Positions 36,719 through 50,315 of a stretch of DNA of 64,000 bases are shown here, in pieces; the stretch's first letter is position 1, and each line of letters opens with the position of its first letter. The notes below the pieces were generated by a model, which did not search any database, had not been told where the DNA came from, and saw only the letters and a list, made by a program, of their open reading frames with translations. This DNA is from Trichopria drosophilae (taxonomy: Eukaryota > Arthropoda > Insecta > Hymenoptera > Diapriidae): NCBI GenBank assembly GCA_030407085.1, contig CM059582.1:160820001-160884000 (forward strand). Reading direction: 5' to 3'. A program made the translations under genes and the position numbers.

Positions 36719-37408
36719 CCCAGCAATCGAGATTGGATAGGATTGGATTGAAAATTTCAATTCATTTTGAATTCATACTTTGATTCCGTAAATATGTATT
36801 CAAATGGATTGAATTCCGAAGAAAGGAATCCATCTGTATTCAATTTTACGAATATAATCGGAAGCGTAATTTGCCGGATTAAATTTCAGAAAAAGTAATC
36901 CACCTGTATTCAATTTTACGAACACAATTGCGAATACAATCGGAAGCAGTATAAGAATACAAATAAATACGGATTTATTCAAAGTTTATTTTTTGAAATA
37001 CAACTTTTTTGGATTGAAATGAATACGCTTAGGTAGTTTTGAATCCGTAATGTTGAATACGGAGGCATTCGATATTTCTTTTTTAAGAAGGACATTTTTT
37101 TGGATTGAAATGAATTTACGCTTGGATAGTTTTGAGTCCGTAATATTGAATACGGATGTATACAAAGTTTCGTTTTTGAAAGAAAACTTTTCATGCATTG
37201 AAATGAATACGCCTAGGTAGTTTCAATCCATAATGTTGAATACGGATGTATTTAAGATTTAAATTCAGAAAGTAACCTTTTTATTCGTATGAACGAATAG
37301 AATTGTATTTACGTATTAAAATGGATTCACCGTTGACCAAAGTATGGATTCAGAATTTAATAATTCAATCCAATTCTATACAACTCTATCCAAATTCGAT
37401 TGGCTGGG
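36719..37408. repeat. CCCAGC-ended element with internal tandem units, about 690 bp
   Basis: The left end CCCAGCAATCGAGATTGGAT pairs with the right end (ATTCGATTGGCTGGG in reverse). The interior has about four diverged units of roughly 90-100 bp, each containing a block like AATGAATACGCTTAGGTAG, TTTGAATCCGTAATGTTGAA and TACGGATGTAT. It is the inverse-orientation paralogue of the element at 60952-62327, but lacks the 470-bp insertion found there. Confidence 0.75.
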
Positions 37409-37671
37409 GGGAGATGAGATGAGGACAAAGTCTGATAGATAATAAGTAATAGCAATCTTTTATTTTCTACTCTAGTATCATTTTACGCACTCACGTGTGC
37501 CAAAGCAGCACTAACTAGAAAGTCAATTAGATGCACTCTAGGTACTAAGTGTCGAATTAATAATAAATTGTTGCAAAACTAGATTCAAATGAAATGGAGG
37601 AGGAAAAATAAGCATCGGAAAAGAGAACCTATATTTCTTAGGAAACGGGATTCGAGAACAATATTATAGTA

Positions 37672-37888
37672 CAGTAGGACCTCTCTTATTCTAATTGTCC
37701 AGCCTCTCTTATTCTAACCGTTCCCCCACAAGTCTTCTTCCACTATCACACGAAAAGTCAACGAAAAATATTGTCCACGAATCACAAGCTCGCAAGCAAA
37801 GTAAGTGGAGGTAAGGGGAAAATTAGAATAAGAGAGGTCGGTGCCATCTTGAAAAACTTTACTAATTAGAATAAGAGAGGTCCTACTG
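37672..37888. repeat. TA-flanked pogo/Tigger-like MITE, 217 bp
   Basis: CAGTAGGACCTCTCTTATTC at the left is matched by the exact reverse complement at the right (GAATAAGAGAGGTCCTACTG). TA precedes 37672 and follows 37888. Extra internal copies of CCTCTCTTATTCTAA and AATTAGAATAAGAGAGGTC are present. A related terminal layout occurs at 62572-63498. Confidence 0.85.
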
Positions 37889-37899
37889 TACCAAAAAGT

Positions 37900-39660
37900 A
37901 ACCAAGATATCGAATGCGAATATACATTCGATTTTAAACAAAATTTAAATATCTTTATTGAACTATTTAATTTTTACAATTAATACTATTCATTCTCATA
38001 ACTTTAAAAATAAAAGTTTAAAACGTAACATATTATATATTTAAACACTTTGTAACATACATTTTCAAATAAATGTAAGCTTATAACTACCCGACATTTT
38101 ACGTAGTAGATAAAAACGTAATGAACACAATTAGAAGATATAACATATGGGTTTTTTTCGTGGGTATACAAGAGCACTTGATACAAAATGAAAAATCTGC
38201 TTTGAGTTCTTAATAAATTTAGGCATTTTATACTTCAACTGCTCTTGCTTTCTGGGTATATAACTAACTAAAGAAATACCTATGTATTTACAGTCTTTTT
38301 GTAACAATAATACTAAAGGTCTCTTTTTTCATTACTTCGCCTACATTAGTAAAATGTAAATTAAGTACATCAATATCTTCTATACTAAAAAACCAAGAGG
38401 TTATCCCAAGAGGTGCACACGACATGCCAAATGTACAATATGCAGGAAAAAGAAATTGCTGGAAGTGAAACAAAATATTACAAATTATATCCAACATTCC
38501 TGAAAAAAACGTCTTTTTTCTCCACGTTTGCAAACAGGAATATTTATTCCAGCCATGCATTTATTGTAAAATAAAATGAAGATGATTAAATCATTTTTTT
38601 CAAAACATAGGTTTCATGTATATGCTGAAAATTTTCTTTTAAATACGCTTTGTTGTATGCGCCTCAAGTGAAATGCACTGGAATACTTCAACGAAAATAA
38701 GTATAATCATACCCGAATTTTTTTTCAATGTACAATTAATACCACGTTACAAAACTTAATTCTATTAGTCAACCTTGTCTAAAATAGTTTGCTAAAAATT
38801 CAAATATTTCATGAACAGTATTTTTACTGTGACAACTCATTTACCTGCAGAGTACCAAATAAAACAATAGTTTTACAATATACAAGTGAACAATTCAAAA
38901 ATTGATGTACTATTTGGTATTCTTTTTATAAAGTTAAGCAAATTACCAGAAAATATTAATATATAAATTAACTAACCAGACAGTTTTAGAAAAGATTCTC
39001 ACATTTTTCAGTTATGATTGCAAAGGTCGCATAATACTACAAGTTTTCCCAAATTACGAATAATTCTGCATATAGTATTCTATAGCAACTGGTTTTATGA
39101 AAAAGCTTGCTTATGGTATATATTCGAATCAGAATATCTAATACCCATTCAATAATTTCAATACATATTACTTCAAGCAATAGCATCGGTCCCATCTTCA
39201 TCATAATGGCAACGAATTATTTTGGACCCCTTACTTTATTCAATGTCATGGAAACCAAGGATCGTCTATAAATAGTTTGCTTTGCATTTATATGATCCTA
39301 ATGACAATATTTCGATAGCTTAAAGTGACTAAATAGAAATAATTGCATTAAGAAGTACTAATGAAATGAAATTAAAGTTACATATTTTTGATGTTTACCT
39401 AAAATGAAGTTTGCAATCTGTACACTAACGGAAGACGTGTATCGTACCCCAATGTTCGTGAAGGAATTTGTCTTCCTTTGTCGTGCATTTTCTTGTACAA
39501 AATTTACTTAATTACATCTACTGTTGTGAAAATAATTTGCATATTACTTGCGGTTCGTATATGTATAAAATTACATTCTTCCTAATTTCATATTAAAGTA
39601 TGAAATGTTTCACTGAAACAGTTCGAAATCTTTTGAAGATTTCCAATATCCAATTACTAA
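37900..39660. other. No gene seen
   Basis: AT-rich spacer 3' of the MADF-BESS gene. The 90-residue open frame on the - strand at 38288-38560 has scattered cysteines but no recognisable family. I cannot exclude a further 3' exon or a long 3' UTR of the MADF-BESS gene here. Confidence 0.4.
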
Positions 39661-39669
39661 AAATTTTAT

Positions 39670-42600
39670 TTACAACAATTCCTCTTTCATGGACTGAAAT
39701 TCAATAGGCGGTGGTTCTGAAGACGATATGTGCGACGAGTCGTGTGGTGAAGCCGAGGACCCAGGACTTTCTTCGTTTTGGGCAGCAAATGGTGCCGGGT
39801 GTATTCGAGGAACAAAATTTGGATAATATCCTTGTTGAGAACTGCATGTGTCTGAATCGAATCGTGGACGTTGATCAAACTGACCGAGCTCTGCCTGATA
39901 CAAAATGTTATTGATATGATGTTGCACTGTACTTCTTGCATAAGAAGAGCTCAATTTTCTGATCTTACACGCAATGTGCTGACCAAAAAAATGATACTCG
40001 TCTTTCTGAATGGTGTTGTAGACATTTTTCATAATAGCGTATGTGTCATTATGATTATCAGCCGTATCCATTTTTCTTTTACGATTACCATCCAATCCGT
40101 CCGACGTGTCACCATCGCGAATATCTTCCACGTAATCCGAGTAATATGGCTCTACATACGATTGAGAATTCTAGAAAATTTTAAAATCAAATCATTAGAA
40201 ATTTTACTACAAAAATCAGAGGAAAAACATTAATTATAATTGAAATAAACTTTTGCAGCAAATTATATAAATGTTAAATGAATAAATTCAAATCTATCCT
40301 TACACTCTAAAATTATTGGACTCAATTGCGCAGTCCAAGGGAGAGTAATCGTTAAATTTATTTCCTATATGCTTCAATTTTACTTTCTTGGAGTCACATT
40401 TGTTCCTTTGGGATATTTCGTGCTAGGTTTGAATCCCTTTACCGGTGTATTTATATACTGAATGGAAAACCGGTTACTAATTATAACTCATTCAATTCTG
40501 AGGATTATAAAACGAATAAAAAAAGAAATTGTTCATTAGAGTTTTTACGCATCTAATGAAGAAAGAACAAATTATATATCTCAATAAAACAATGAAGTTA
40601 TTCAGGTTTTCAAAGCACATGACGCATTCGTCATCGTCTGCCACTAATTTTAAAATTCATTACTTTCTAACTACTAAAGCAATGAAAATAAAACTTTCCA
40701 GAAAATTTGTTCATACGTTTATGAACAACTTTCTCGCTGACAGATAAACAAAGAGCCTGAAGGTATATTTTGCAGTTTCGTAGAAAAAAATTAATAACTT
40801 TATCGTTTATTGTAATATATCATTTGCTGTTTCGCGATTAGATGCGGAAATCTCTAATGAATAGTTACTATTTTTTATTCGTTTCAAATCCTTCAAAATT
40901 GATTATGTTATTACGAGTTGAAATAAAAAAGCTGGCCGCATAGTAATTAATCATATCTAAAAATTATTCAGTTGCCTTTCTGTATTTCTGCATTTATTGA
41001 CACCATTAGAGTATATTTTGACTTCAAAGAACTGAAATGTAGTCGAACCCAGCCTAAACCATTTTCTACTCCTATGGATTGAAATTTCTGTCCAATAATT
41101 TTAAAGTATAAATTTTGTTCGTTAGATATTACAGCACGACTAAATATTGAATAACTGATTTAATGAAATTTGCTTTTATCGATGCCATATTTTCATTGAA
41201 AAGCACATTTTTAATGGAAAATTCACAATAAATTACATTAAATAACGTCACAAGGTATTCTTGCTTAGAGAGGACAATAGGGGTGAGAAAACTGATGATT
41301 CTAATCATCAAATAATTATTTAATATGATCTCCCGAGACATTTGAATTTCATTATCTATGTTTATCGTTTATATGCTAAGCACTTTTGTTAATTTTTACT
41401 TTCTCATTTTCTCAGAATAAAACTATTTAAAATTTAGTCACTTTAAATTATATTTAGTATTTAAGTCGTAATTTTAGCTATTACTATTATCAAGTACTCG
41501 ATTCGCCACCAAATTACCAAAATATGATTTATCAAAATTGTACCAATTGTTTCCATAGCCTTAAGGAAATGTAACTTCTTGTTATATCCAAGGTTTAAAT
41601 AAATTAAATACAACGAAATCCACACTATGATGAAGCTATTTTACGTATTTATTATGTTTGGACTATATATTTCATAGCAAATAGTTCAGAGCAAGAAATT
41701 TCGTAGGTAACAATGCGAAGTGTGTAAATATTACAGAATTTTTGTCTTATGAATTCTCGCTCATTTTTATACACTTCGCTGAAATGTTCCATACATTCAT
41801 AATAAACATGGAAAATGGGTTTACTCTTAAATTTATAATATTTTGAAATACACTTTATTTTTGGACGTGTCTTTTGTATTGTCACAGGTTAAAAATTTGA
41901 AAAATGCAGACAAGTCTCAACACTAGAAACACAAAAGTAACAGTTATGTAACAACTATGTAACAATGTAACCATTACGTAAATATTACGTAACTGTTACT
42001 TTCCGTGTTTGCTGGGAACAACTTACTATATTTTTTCATTAATGCAAAAAAAACACATTTTTTATGAATATTTTTTTATTTTAAAGCTATTTTAATATAT
42101 AAATACCCCTTCTTTGTAGCTTTCCAAACAGCAAAATCGAGAAGAATTCAGAATGATATCTGAACATGAGTTCATAAAGATCTCATAATGACATCATTCT
42201 TAGAAAACCCTCAGAAAGTGGGTCATCTGACTTCTTTTAGAGCATTTTTAGAAAATTTCGAATCATTCTGAATTTTTTTTTATTTTGCTGTTTAAGTTTT
42301 AAAATCACGCATTTGGAGTTCGTCCACAAAAGTTATGAATCCATAAAAATTAATTTCATTGTAACAAATCCAATATGGCGTCTGAAATGACAAATTAGTG
42401 GGGTACATTTAATTGTTTTTAACTCACTTTCAGGTAACTTTATTAAAATATTGTACATAATAGAAAGTTTAAAGAGATCACATTTTTTAATTACTGATTT
42501 TCAAATGAAAATAATATGAAATGCGTACATAAAATGTCCTACATGACATGAGCATTTACTGCAAATCCATTGTACAATTTATGCCTAATTGATTGTTTGT

Positions 42601-45600
42601 AAGTTATTTTTTATTTAATAAATAAGTAATGTTTAATATTTAATAAGTTAAATATGATTCATTCATAACAAGATGCTTACCAATTCTGAGGAAGATATTT
42701 TTAAATATAACTGTTTCATATTAACAAAAATCACATAGAGTTTTTAATATTTTCAAATTAGAATTCTGTAATACGGCTTAAATAAAACTAAACATCATCG
42801 AAAATTTAAACTTAAAAATCAAGTTTTATTTTCTACCTGAAACAACTTCTAGCAGTAATACTTTTTTCATTCCAAATAAGGACATTCCTTTCTCTACTAT
42901 ATTAACCAATTTAGCTCTCTATACACTTACATATATAAATAAATATTAACGATTATTTAAAAAACGAGAAACACTTAAAAATATAAAATATGATAAAAAT
43001 AAGAAACTTTTCAAGTAGTTTATATCCCAACATGTGAAGATTATATTACATAGTTATATGAAACGGTAATACTCCAACTTATGTAACTGTATGATGACCT
43101 CTTTCTTTTCAAATGGAAAGTCGTGTTATAAAGTTCTAGCCAAATTACAACAGAAGTAAATCAAGAAATAAAAAGTTAGGGAAATTAATACATAAGTAAT
43201 GTAAATAAATATAGCTTATGTGTGAATGAAAAAATTAATTAACTGATCTTTGTAAAATTATCTGACAAAGAAAATGATTACTCAAAATTAATACAATTTA
43301 TCCAGACAGCAGATTTTTCAGAAAGTCCTCAAAATGAGATCCTAATTTTGATGTCTTTATGCCGTCAGAATGTGATAAACCATGATCACAAAGGTATCTT
43401 AAATGTATCATATTTATGACACCACATTTTTATAATAAAGAAGTCATAATTTAGTAATAAATTTTGAAATGAATAATATTTACTAATAACTACTAATTAA
43501 GAAAATTTAAATCGAAAAATAATGTCTAGAAATGAAATTCTATAGAAATAAACATATAATATAGTTAAAGTTACATTAAAATGAGGGGCCAATATATTAT
43601 ACATAAAATTGTACCTATGTATATGTATAATATTCATACATACACGGATTGAGAGGTTGATATAAGAAGAAAACTACTACGAATTAATTACTATATAAAA
43701 TAAAAAGCAATAAAAAAAGAATTCTTTTTGTAACAAAATAAAAGTATATAAATAAACAAATAAAAAATACCATTGTTTAAGTTACTCTTTTGTTAGTGCA
43801 AAAATAAAATACATAATTATATATTAACATTTTTAAAAAATGTCTAATGGAATAAAAAAGTTTATATTGCAATTAAAAAGGTCACATTTTTGAAATTTTA
43901 ATCAGCCTGAGCTAAAATACTTGTAGGCTTGTGTTAACTGTTTTTCAACGTAGTTTACATTGCATAAATGATAATTTAATAATGCCCTGTAAATTGCAAA
44001 CTTTTTTGAAATCCAGTTACAAAGCGCCTACAAGGTTAAGGCCGATTCAATTCTTAAAAATTTGATCTCTTTAAGGGATTTTTAAACCAATAACAAAATG
44101 ATATCGTTAAGTCATCTGAACACTTTATGACATAATTCTGATATCATTTTGAGTTTTCTTAACGAGCACAGAAATTTGTTCTGATATCTTTCTGAGCTCT
44201 TTACGAGATAAACTTGCTGCTTGGGTACTGCAAACTTTCTAAAATGTAAATATCAAGTAAATTTTGTTAGAATTGATTTTTAACTATAAGAATTTTTGAC
44301 CAACTGTATTTTAGTTTCAAAAATTCTTTATTAAGACTTTTTGAATGTTTAACATTAACTGAGACTTTAACCAATTATTGATCTCATCTATATTTAAAAA
44401 AAGAGGTTTAAATACTGCATGAAAAACAAAAGGAAAAATATAAATTTATAACTGAAGTAACATTTTGTATTGAAAAATTTTAGAATATATCAAATACAAA
44501 TTTTGTTAAGAATTTTATTACAACATATTTCATAATTTTATAACATATAACAAATTTAACACTGGTTATATAAATTTTTTTTATAAGAACTAATTCAATA
44601 AAATTGGTTAAGAATGTAAATAATTGTAAAACATATTTTTGATTAATATTTATCATAGATAATTTTATTCCCAAATTACATAGTTACATATCACGTGGAA
44701 AAATTTAGGTACATATTACATTTTTATAAAAATACAAATTACTAACAGTCATAATGAAATAATGCTGAAGCTAGCCGTCGATTCCTGGCAGCAGATTTGA
44801 AAAATGAAAATTTTTTACAGAAGGTTTTTACATTCATATGTTATTTTATATTTACTGTTAAATGTATCATTTTAAGATGCTATAAAAGAACAGCCTTACA
44901 TTTCGAATCGGCTGCTAATTTCAACATCATTTTACGAATTGATATATTAATACAATGTAGTACATCTCTGAAAATATAAATTATAATATTTGTCTCATTG
45001 TAATTATGGTTGAAGAATTTCTTTCGAAGTTACTCCATAATTTAGAAATACAGAACATAAATGTATTCTGTGTAAAGAACAAACTTAAAGTTGCTGATAC
45101 ATAAATTTTAATGTAACGTATTATATAATATTTTATAATCATAACAATGAACTCGATTATGTTTTATTCTTTTTCTATAAGTTAAAATAAAGCCTTGAAC
45201 CAAAACAAGTAAATACCCAGTAAACGAAAACGAATAGAAAGTTAAAAATACGAAATGAAATGAATTCAAGTGAATTAAAATGAATTAAAACGGATGAAAA
45301 TGATAAATTGAATCCACTTTTTAATGCATATTAATTCACTTGAATTCATTTCAATTCGTATTTTTAACTTTCTATTCGTTTTCGTTTACTGGGTAATACA
45401 TTGAGAGGAAAAAGTATACATTTGTCTACGTTATGAATGCCCATTGAGTTTTTGATGTTGTTTATATTGTAACACTTTACTTAACAAGCAATTTGCATAA
45501 GTTGTTACTACATACTGTAAACGATACAAAATAGTCCTGTGTAAATTTTATTCTTCATCAATTTTATTCAGTGTATACCTTAATTCAATTTGAGTTCAAA

Positions 45601-47959
45601 TGATGACGCTGAAGTTAGCGACGTATTCGTCAGCGATAGATTTGAGATTCACATTTCAAGAAATGTTTTACAGCTTCTAAAGGCATCAAAGACCCATATA
45701 CTAGTAGCAGACAAAATTTAAATAAAATTCCCAATATTATTAAAAAATTATCAGCATAAAAGGTGCGAATTTCGAATCTGTCTTCGGAGAATACATGTCG
45801 CTAATATCAGTGTCATGTTCAAATGAGTTTAATGGATGAATAGCAAAACTTAATTTAACTTAATATAAACTTAATATTTAAATACCTAGTAAAGATATAC
45901 TATTCCATGGTATTATAAAACAAATTGGCTCGCATGTACATTTAGTACACATTAGATTGGTCCACAAAAAATCAAAGTAGCGAATTTTAATTGGGACACC
46001 TCCCAGAATTCTTCTATATTGACAATAAAAAGACACGTATTTTTTGTTTTGCGATTCGTCAATATTTAATGGTGCCGCCGAGCCCGATGTATTTTATATG
46101 GGAAATAATCGTTTTCTCGAAAATTTGATGTGAAATTTCTAAAAATCAATATTTTTTCATAAGAAAAAGATATTTTCTTTCAGAAATGATGAAATCATAA
46201 TGATCATTTAAATAAAAAAACTTTTTGAACAACCGCACAGTAAACTCATAAATGGAAAAAAGTGAAAATATTCTTCCAATAATGTATATCGCTATAGTTT
46301 CTTAGTTTCATGTCTTGAAACCTATTACTCAGAGTATTTGAGAATTGCTGAATAAGAACCTGACATCAGAATTTAAAAATTCAAAATGGCGAAAACAATA
46401 TGGTGGACATAATTTATAAAATTTAAATGAATTTTCATAAAACTTGGTTATCTTGAATTTTTGGGATCGATGATTGTGAATCTGAAATCAGATTTTACAA
46501 TCCAAAATGGTGGATACATTATATACATTAGTCAGCGACTCTCAAATATTCTGAGTAATAGATTTCAAGATATAAAACTAAGATACTTTAGAGATACATA
46601 CATTGTTAGAAGAAAATTTTCACTTTTTTCTATTTAAGGGCTTGGTGTGCGGTTGTTCAAAAAAGTTTTTTATACAAACGATCATTACGACTTCATTATT
46701 TCATCATTTCTGAAGAAAAATATATTTTCTTCATGGAAAAATATTAATTTTTAGAAATTTTACATCAAATTTTCGAGAAAACGATTATTTCCCATATAAA
46801 ATACATGGAAAACTTGATGGGCCCGGCGGCACCATTAAATATCGACGAATCGCAAAACAAAAATTACGTGTCTTTTTATTTTCAATATAGAAGAATTCTG
46901 GGAGGTGTCCCAATTAAAATTCGCTGCTTCGATTTTTTGGGGACCACCCTGGTACACATGTTTCAAAGAAATTAAAATTTTCAAACCATAATTCACACGT
47001 ATGTCATATGTAGCATGGAATGTTGATAACAATTAATAATAAAAGAATATAAAATATTCGATAATGAAGAAATAATAAATTAATGACTATTTATAAGATC
47101 TAAATAGTTGTATATGTACAAGACTGTTGTATAGACTCCAATTTCTTCCTACGAATCTTTTTTTGACAGCTCGTAATAACATGTTGCGATTAAATAACAA
47201 ACAAATTGCTTTTATATGGAAACTTAATGAGATCAGTATCATAATATGAACATTTTGAGGTATTTACAATGTCATCAATTAAATGGTACTTGAAATAACT
47301 AAACTTCTACTTTTGAACTTAAATTGTGAAGTATCTAATCAATGTTTTACATGAAGTCAATTATTCTTACATAATACGATTACATGTAACGTTATGCGTA
47401 TTTTATACTCCAGTTCCAATGAAGCTAGCGTCAAAAGGTTATATAATGTGAATATTATAAACTCCATGTCAATCAATATAGATATCTCAACGAACATTTT
47501 TGTATTTCATAGTATTATCGTATATGTATTCTTGTTTATAGCGTTACTGAATGTTTACATTGCTTAAGGATTATTTTGACAAATTCAAAATAGAATTTAT
47601 TGTGTACATATGATTGATGAATTTACCTGTAATCCTATTGGGCGTGGTTTGGTCTTATCCTTCAAGAAAATAAGCAGCGGATAGGCAAACCATTTCGATT
47701 CACTCTCATCGTCAGTACCATACTGAAGTTTCAGCTTCTTCTGTTCTCTTTGGAATTGACCGATGAGACTTCTCATCTTCTTCTCGACAAGCATTTTATC
47801 CATTCCCATTGATTTGGCCATATCCATCCATGCATCCTGCTTTTTTTCACGATTTTTATACGTGGGACACTTTGGCTCCCAAAGTTCTTGTTTCTCGCGA
47901 AACAATTCAATCAGCCGTATTGTTGATTCCTTCGTCCATTCCATTGTTTGAAAAGACAT
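39670..47959 (-). CDS. MADF-BESS domain transcription factor-like protein
   Basis: There are two coding exons on the - strand: 47959-47627 (111 codons, ending PIGLQ|GTAAAT) and 40170-39670 (after a TTTTCTAG acceptor, starting NSQSYVEP). Both are in phase 0 and give 277 aa. Residues about 12-100 are a MADF (Myb/SANT-like in Adf-1) domain: RLIELFREKQELWEP, YKNREKKQDAWMDMA and MRSLIGQFQREQKKLK, then WFAYPLLIFL. Residues about 168-209 are a BESS motif (DEYHFFGQHIACKIRKLSS, then the VQHHINNILYQAEL helix), a protein-protein interaction module. A basic GNRKRK stretch at about 139-144 could be a nuclear signal, and the tail is Ser/Pro-rich. Proteins of this class bind DNA through MADF and act in the nucleus, usually as sequence-specific regulators. 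The stop overlaps an AATAAA. The 7.5 kb intron contains many MITEs. The ATG was chosen because the MADF begins soon after it; an upstream non-coding exon is possible. Confidence 0.85.
41923..42016. repeat. Short MITE, about 94 bp, paralogue of 48526-48632
   Basis: The inner arms AGTAACAGTTATGTAACAAC and GTAAATATTACGTAACTGTT are shared with 48550-48620. The right end reads CCGTGTTTGCTGGG and the left end AGAAACACAAAAGTAACAG, so the TIRs pair over about 25 bp. The middle is a string of ATGTAAC/TTACGT steps. Confidence 0.7.
42126..42293. repeat. MITE with AAACAGCAAAAT ends, about 168 bp
   Basis: AAACAGCAAAATCGAGAAGA at the left pairs with TTTTATTTTGCTGTTT at the right, and the sub-terminal CAGAATGATATC/GAATCATTCTG also pair. 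The sequence between (AGTGGGTCATCTGACTTCTT) is shared with 16175-16200. Confidence 0.65.
43302..44224. repeat. Possible degraded inverted-repeat element
   Basis: CCAGACAGCAGATTTTTCAG at the left loosely pairs with the right end (AACTTGCTGCTTGGG). The interior repeats a TGATATCATTTTGAG type of string several times around 44095-44210. The pairing is weak and the ends are uncertain. Confidence 0.3.
44752..44943. repeat. Inverted-repeat element, paralogue of 45592-45832
   Basis: The left arm ATAATGCTGAAGCTAGCCGT pairs with the right arm (GCTGCTAATTTCAACATCAT). The arm sequence matches the left arm at 45604 (GATGACGCTGAAGTTAGCGA). Confidence 0.5.
45216..45393. repeat. Near-perfect palindromic MITE, 178 bp, TA target duplication
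   Basis: CCCAGTAAACGAAAACGAAT at the left is matched exactly by the right end (ATTCGTTTTCGTTTACTGGG). The two arms pair over about 80 bp with few mismatches, leaving a short loop. TA flanks both ends (45214-45215 and 45394-45395). The paralogue at 50727-50893 has the same ends and TA. Confidence 0.85.
45592..45832. repeat. Inverted-repeat element, about 240 bp
   Basis: TTCAAATGATGACGCTGAAG at the left pairs with the right end (ATCAGTGTCATGTTCAAATGA region). The arms continue through TAGCGACGTATTCG and AGATTTGAGATTC against their reverse counterparts. Confidence 0.55.
45953..46950. repeat. Foldback element with about 300-bp arms
   Basis: The left arm begins GATTGGTCCACAAAAAATCA and then AATTTTAATTGGGACACCTC. 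The right arm is its reverse complement, ending CCCCAAAAAATCG reversed plus GGACCACCCT. The arms extend to about 46250 and from about 46655. Between them is a second inverted pair around GTTTCATGTCTTGAAACCTA and its counterpart near 46560. It is closely related to 11756-12050. Confidence 0.75.
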
Positions 47960-48525
47960 GATATATTACACACGCGCACTCCAGCGTCTAGCCAGCTGTG
48001 AATATCTAATGCAACTGAATTTGAAGTAAAACTCAGATCAGAAAGGAACTTGCTTCGACCAGTTACGCAAATCTGCGTCGTGTGCTGTCTGTTGCCAGCT
48101 GTTGCGTAACTTGTTAGATAACTTCCGCCCCTCTTCCGTAATTCACGTTGCAACAGCTTATATTACTCGCGCGACGTAACGAAAGTGTTATATAACAATC
48201 TTAATAGTAAATATACTTTATAATTCCATGAAACATAAACTAATAATAGAAAAACATAAATGCTAATGATGATATTATCACATATTCGCTTATAAAACAA
48301 ATCAGTTTTATAATTATTTTCGTGTGTTATAAACTGAAATTTAAAGTTTTCTAAATTCCTTTCCTTGCCGTTCTTTTGCGTATGAATGCAATTGTATACG
48401 TTTGTAGGTGTATATATGAAATATACTTATGCAATATACTTATAAACATACAAATAAATATAACGAAACAACCTCTGTGCACAGATCAAAGTATTCGTCA
48501 AATTTTACATTCCCTTTCCTTCATT
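47960..48525. other. 5' flank of the MADF-BESS gene
   Basis: The 200 bp just upstream of the ATG (47960-48180, - strand) is GC-richer than its surroundings, as expected for a promoter / 5' UTR region. No clear TATA box was seen. The open frame at 47911-48153 on the - strand is in another frame and has no recognisable content. Confidence 0.35.
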
Positions 48526-48632
48526 CCCTGTAAACACAAACGTAACAGTTATGTAACAACTATGTAACATTTATGTAACAATGTAAACATTACGTAAATA
48601 TTACATAACTGTTACTCTCCGTGTTTGCAGAG
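48526..48632. repeat. MITE, 107 bp, with a TT target duplication readable from an empty paralogue
   Basis: The element runs CCCTGTAAACACAAACGTAA to CTCTCCGTGTTTGCAGAG. Flanks are CCTTCATT on the left and TTGGCAAAATAGG on the right. The unoccupied version at 50335-50360 reads CCTTCATTGGCAAAACAGG, so exactly TT is duplicated (48524-48525 and 48633-48634). Confidence 0.8.
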
Positions 48633-48702
48633 TTGGCAAAATAGGTTTGATTTACTGAATATTTCTTACACGATTTGTTACGATTTCAAACATATTTATC
48701 AT

Positions 48703-50315
48703 CCCAGCAAACGAAAATTTATTGACATCCATTGAAATTAATTCACTACATCACTTCTGAATTCAATTTCTTAGCTTCTGCAATGAATTTAAATGAGAAA
48801 ATGTGTTTCAATGAATTTGAACGGTTAATAGCTCATAAAAAGTTGTTCGATTTGATGATTTTGAATGGGAAAATAGTGGGATGAAGAAATAATTTGGTTG
48901 AATGAATTTCAATTGAAAAGTGCAAATAGAATAATTCCAAGTTGAATGAATTTTAATTGGAAAATAATTATATTTGCCGCGATTGAATTTTAATGGATAG
49001 TTAATTATTACAGGACAATAAATTTAATGATTTTGAATCGAAAAATAACTAGATGAAAATGCAACTGATAAATCTAATTAGTTATTACCCATAGCAAGAT
49101 TGGGAGATGAATGATTTTGAATGGAAATAAAATATTTAAATGAAACAATCGTTCAAAAAATACCAAAAAGTTGATTCTTTAGTAATTTTTGACGAGGAAT
49201 TCAAAGATAGTATAATAACAATTTTAAAAAAATTGTTTGATTCAAAACAATTTTTTCCTCGAAAAGAAATGGAACTTTTTAAAATCCATGCGTAATTATT
49301 TCGGAAATACGTTTTTCTATTCACCAAACTTTTTTTTAATGTGTAAATTAATTTAGCGAATTTTAATGGGTCGAAGTTCTTGAATAACTTTTGAAGCGAG
49401 AGTCAGTGGTGTTGGAATAAAAAATGTAAAAAATTTGTTTTTTTTAATTTAATTTCTTTAAATCCATCAGTAATTTAAAAAAAAATGTGTTTTTATGTTC
49501 ACCCAATTTTTTGAAATTTTTAAATCAATTTAGACGAAAGTTATAATGAAGAAATCAAAATTGAAATTACTGAAACGAATTTTCAAAATTTGAGTTTCAT
49601 AAAGGCAATTCTAACAATTTTTTATGCTCTCATAAAAAAATCAAAGAAATTTGTAGAGAATTGGCCGAGAATTTTCTCCAATATCGAAAAATCACGTACT
49701 GCAGAAAATTCTCGGCCAATTCTCTTCAATTGTTTTTGATTCGTTTTAGAAAATAGTAAACATTAGTTAGAATTACCTTTATGAAGCCCGAATTTAAAAA
49801 AAAAATGAGTCAGAACTTTTTAATTTACATTTTTTAGCTTTGATTACTACTTAATGGTACCCCCTTAAGATAGTGGAATCTACTCTAAAAGATTTGAATT
49901 AATAAATATAAATTATTCTAACTTTTTCAGGTATTCTGCCAGATTTACACCTTTAAAAACACCGTGGTACTGGAAAATTACTAGGATTTAAGTGTTAGTA
50001 ATCATATTTCCTACCTATATGACAAGATGTACCATAATGTAATAATAAATAATTAGAAAAATTAATATATAAAATGTACAACCTTTTATTAATACAAAAT
50101 CATTAAAAAATGCGAAAGCCAGTGAAATTCAATGAATTTCAATAATATGGTAAGCACGTACTGAAATCAAAGATTTTAAAACAATAGAAAAGCTTTGGTT
50201 ACAGCTGTGTTGAATAGATTTCTATTGATGTTTAGTGATTAAGAAAAACAATTGAAATCTATTAAGATTCATTCAAAATCACTCAATGAATTTCAATGAG
50301 TTTTCCTTAGCTGGG
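48703..50315. repeat. CCCAGC-ended foldback element, about 1.6 kb
   Basis: The left end is CCCAGCAAACGAAAATTTAT and the right end is the reverse complement of CCCAGCTAAGGAAAACTCAT. The interior repeats ATGAATTTTAATTG or TGAATTTCAATTG steps. Near the middle is a long palindrome: GAGAATTGGCCGAGAATTTT at 49656 and its reverse at 49702-49724, with arms running outward at least 100 bp. It has no coding capacity. Confidence 0.65.

Larger units (their letters stand above)
40171..47626 (-). other. Long intron of the MADF-BESS gene, packed with MITEs
   Basis: A 7.5 kb intron. Besides the inverted-repeat elements listed separately (41923, 42126, 43302, 44752, 45216, 45592 and 45953) I see no other coding exon. 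The open frames in it are AT-rich chance frames. Confidence 0.65.

Noticed and set aside
41940..42000. CRISPR-like or regulatory array of ATGTAAC/TTACGT steps
   Set aside because: The steps are the interior of a short palindromic MITE with a paralogue at 48526-48632. There are no spacers and the genome is eukaryotic.
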